Source: Alishewanella agri BL06
GTDB taxonomy: Bacteria; Pseudomonadota; Gammaproteobacteria; Enterobacterales; Alteromonadaceae
Assembly (NCBI RefSeq): GCF_000272005.1
Contig: NZ_AKKU01000015.1
Span: forward strand, 1-64,000
DNA: 64,000 bases
Reading direction: 5' to 3'
The notes under the pieces were generated by a model. That model was not told the origin of the DNA. It ran no database searches and was given only the letters and a program-made list of their open reading frames with translations. Each line of letters begins with the position of its first letter. Positions within the stretch are counted from its first letter, which is position 1. Of this stretch, positions 62,071-64,000 are shown in pieces. The position numbers were made by a program, and so were the translations under genes.

Positions 62071-62090
62071 TAGGGCGTGTTGACGTTTAC
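62071..62090. repeat. Half copy of the MITE terminal repeat
   Basis: TAGGGCGTGTTGACGTTT (62071-62088) matches the left end of the 42874-43142 element over 18 bases, including the TA. The match stops a few bases before the pstA stop codon. No second terminal repeat is nearby, so it is a solo end. Confidence 0.75.
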
Positions 62091-62095
62091 TCGAC

Positions 62096-63451
62096 CTAGA
62101 CCACCCGACGCCGATAGTAACGCCGTAACCGCATCGCCAGTAAATTTAATACACCAATCAACACGAGCAGCACCAGAGCAATCGCAAATACTCTGGGTTC
62201 AGCGGCATCCGCATTCGAGCTCTGTAAACCGACATCATAGATTTGAAAGCCCAGACTCATAATTTGCTGATCCAGTTGGATATAAGGTGCGCTACTACTA
62301 AGCGGCAATACCGGCGCATATTTTACTACGCCAACAAAAATCAACGGCGCTACCTCGCCAGCGGCGCGAGATACCGCCAGGATAATACCGGTTAACATCG
62401 CCGGGCGGGCAGCCGGTAGGATCAGCTTACGCAACACTTCGGCTTTGGTCGCGCCCAGCGCATAACCCCCTAAGCGTAAACTGGATGGGATCCGCGCCAA
62501 TCCCTCCTCGGTTGCGACTATTACCACCGGCAGAGTCAGTAGCGCCAGCGTCAGCGATACCCAGATCAGGCCGGGGGTGCCAAAGGTGGGTTGCGGTAAT
62601 CGCTCCGGGTAAAACAGCTGGTCAATACTGCCACCCAACACATAGACAAAAAAGCCCAGGCCAAAGACGCCAAATACCACAGACGGCACGCCAGCCAGAT
62701 TATGTACGCTGAGTCTCACCAGACGCACCAAACGGCCATCCCGTGCATATTCGTGCAGATAAATCCCCGCCATAATACCGATCGGTGCTACGACTACCGC
62801 CATAAGTAACACCGACAACAGCGTACCGGTAATAGCCGGCAGTATGCCACCGGCACTGTTCGCTTCACGCGGTTCAGTACTGAGAAAAGACCACCATTGC
62901 CCGGCAAACCAGCGCATCTTTTGCAACCAACTTAAGCTATTGGGTGCCAACTGCAGCATAATATCTGCTTGCTGCAGCCGCAGTTGCTGGCCATTTGCCA
63001 GTTGCAATAGTAACTGGCCCTCTGACATCGCTTGCGGCCAGCCATACAGCTCACCGAACTGCCGATGCCTGACCAGCAAGACCTCTGGTGGTCGCTGCAC
63101 GTCACTAAGCTGCTGTTGCCAGTACCAGCGAAAAGCCGGTGCGCCTGACGGTTGATATCCTTGCTTGACTAATATACGCGTTGCAGGTGCAGAAAAAGTT
63201 AACCCCGCCGCGGCCAACTGTGGAGCCGTCAACTGCTGTTGACTAACCACTTCACCCAGCACCAAAGAAGCCTCATGTGGTGATTCTGCGTTCTGACTAA
63301 CCCGAAATTGCACAATATCAGCCGGCCAGAACAACCCCAGACCACGGCTTAACATCAGATAAGACAGCGCTAGCAGCAGCATCAAAACAAAAGCACTGGC
63401 CAGGGCGGCCAGCCAGAACCAGTAATTGCGCTGATGGTAATCCGGCGTCAT
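62096..63451 (-). CDS. pstA: Phosphate ABC transporter permease PstA (long form)
   Basis: Second permease of the Pst importer. The 451-residue protein is far longer than E. coli PstA (about 296). A first membrane helix (about 10-34) is followed by an extra soluble, probably periplasmic region (about 40-195). The standard BPD permease part then follows, with the EAA loop EEGLARIPSSLRLGGYALG and a final basic tail. Long PstA forms are known in marine gammaproteobacteria. Its ATG overlaps the pstC stop as ATGA. Confidence 0.94.
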   Translation of the reverse strand: MTPDYHQRNYWFWLAALASAFVLMLLLALSYLMLSRGLGLFWPADIVQFRVSQNAESPHEASLVLGEVVSQQQLTAPQLAAAGLTFSAPATRILVKQGYQPSGAPAFRWYWQQQLSDVQRPPEVLLVRHRQFGELYGWPQAMSEGQLLLQLANGQQLRLQQADIMLQLAPNSLSWLQKMRWFAGQWWSFLSTEPREANSAGGILPAITGTLLSVLLMAVVVAPIGIMAGIYLHEYARDGRLVRLVRLSVHNLAGVPSVVFGVFGLGFFVYVLGGSIDQLFYPERLPQPTFGTPGLIWVSLTLALLTLPVVIVATEEGLARIPSSLRLGGYALGATKAEVLRKLILPAARPAMLTGIILAVSRAAGEVAPLIFVGVVKYAPVLPLSSSAPYIQLDQQIMSLGFQIYDVGLQSSNADAAEPRVFAIALVLLVLIGVLNLLAMRLRRYYRRRVV

Positions 63452-64000
63452 GTGTCCAGCCTCTGGAAATTGCGTTTTAGCCGCTGGCGTACCAGATCAG
63501 CCAGGGTGTTAGCCATAAAGGTGAAAATAAATAACAGAATAGCGACTAAAAACAACATCCGGTAATGGCTACTGTCAACTGCAGCTTCCGGTAACTCAAT
63601 GGTCAGAGTGGCAGTTAAACTGCGTAGCCCCTCAAACAGGTTAAAGTTGCTGATTGGCGCATTACCGGTTGCCATTAAAATAATCATCGTTTCGCCCAGC
63701 GCCCGGCCCAGCCCCAACATGACCGCAGCCAGGACGCCTGGCAACGACAGTGGCCAAATCACCCGCCGCACGATTTGCCAATGCGTCGCGCCCAGTGCTG
63801 ATGCCCCCAGCGTTAACTGCCGCGGTACCTGTGACATCACATCGTAGCAAATACTAAAAATGATTGGTAACACCGCAAAGCCCATTGCCAGACCAACGAC
63901 CAAGGCATTACGCTGCTGATAACTGACGCCCTGCTCGTTTAACCAAAACCGAAAACTGCCGCTAAAAAACTGTTGTTGCAGGGTGTCACCGCCCAGTAAC
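63448..64000 (-). CDS. pstC: Phosphate ABC transporter permease PstC (partial, 5' end outside the window)
   Basis: The reading frame is open to the right edge; 183 residues of the C-terminal part are visible. It includes YQQRNALVVGLAMGFAVLP, the EAA loop VPRQLTLGASALGATHWQIV, GRALGETMIILMATGN, and a last membrane helix before the basic RQRLKRNFQRLDT tail. The codon at 63901-63903 (TTG) is not the true start, because upstream residues match PstC. Overlaps pstA by four bases. pstS would lie further right, if present. Confidence 0.93.
   Translation of the reverse strand, partial: LLGGDTLQQQFFSGSFRFWLNEQGVSYQQRNALVVGLAMGFAVLPIIFSICYDVMSQVPRQLTLGASALGATHWQIVRRVIWPLSLPGVLAAVMLGLGRALGETMIILMATGNAPISNFNLFEGLRSLTATLTIELPEAAVDSSHYRMLFLVAILLFIFTFMANTLADLVRQRLKRNFQRLDT

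Overview
The window is a chromosomal stretch of a motile gammaproteobacterium with about 50% GC. Its order and content (sodium-type MotX, CheX, S41 lipoproteins, DUF3016 protein, long PstA, Fis-PurH) suggest the Alishewanella/Rheinheimera/Alteromonadales area. That placement is my inference from gene content and was not searched. Coding density is high, almost every gene is a recognisable housekeeping gene, and there is no prophage, CRISPR array or antiphage island.

Layout. 0-5 kb: dusA, a DUF2798 membrane protein, zur, cheX, then alr and dnaB overlapping by one base. 5-30 kb closely follows the E. coli 94-95 min region: rpsF-priB-rpsR-rplI, rnr-rlmB, purA, tsaE-amiB-mutL-miaA-hfq-hflX-hflK-hflC, queG, tRNA-Gly(GCC), orn, rsgA-psd. 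Inserted into that backbone are two paralogous S41-peptidase lipoproteins (one coupled to a small lipoprotein), motX, and a class-V PLP enzyme between hflC and purA. nsrR, yjeT and nnrE are absent from their usual places. 30-37 kb: a GDPD, a MerC-like protein, a short PriC-like protein, a DUF3016 protein, groESL with a clear sigma-32 promoter, and divergent cutA-dsbD. 36.5-45 kb: aroQ-accB-accC, an intact IS4-family element, prmA, dusB-fis, a MITE-like palindromic repeat, and purH. 45-50 kb: an RsbQ-like hydrolase overlapping a solo PAS protein, sixA, a GrpB-family gene, suhB, a YbdG-type mechanosensitive channel and a rhodanese. 50-56 kb: queA-tgt-yajC-secD-secF and oxyR. 56-64 kb: a membrane diguanylate cyclase, pit with its DUF47 partner, and pstC(partial)-pstA-pstB-phoU running off the right edge.

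How the genes work together. Seven tRNA-modification genes (dusA, dusB, miaA, tsaE, queG, tgt, queA) cover dihydrouridine, i6A, t6A and queuosine. RNase R, oligoribonuclease, RlmB, Hfq, HflX and RsgA handle RNA turnover and ribosome maturation. SecDF-YajC, HflKC, DsbD and GroESL handle protein export and quality. Two phosphate-uptake routes, Pit and Pst, lie back to back, each with its PhoU-type partner.

Most notable structures. (1) The IS4-family element has a perfect 10-bp target duplication and split what reads as the intrinsic terminator of accBC. Its left end has a promoter whose predicted start lies inside a terminator hairpin directly abutting the transposase ATG, a likely guard against outside transcription. 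(2) A 269-bp TA-flanked MITE-like element with nested hairpins sits in the purH leader, and a half copy lies between pstA and pstB. (3) The RsbQ-like hydrolase/PAS pair and the S41 lipoprotein pair are the least characterised candidate systems.
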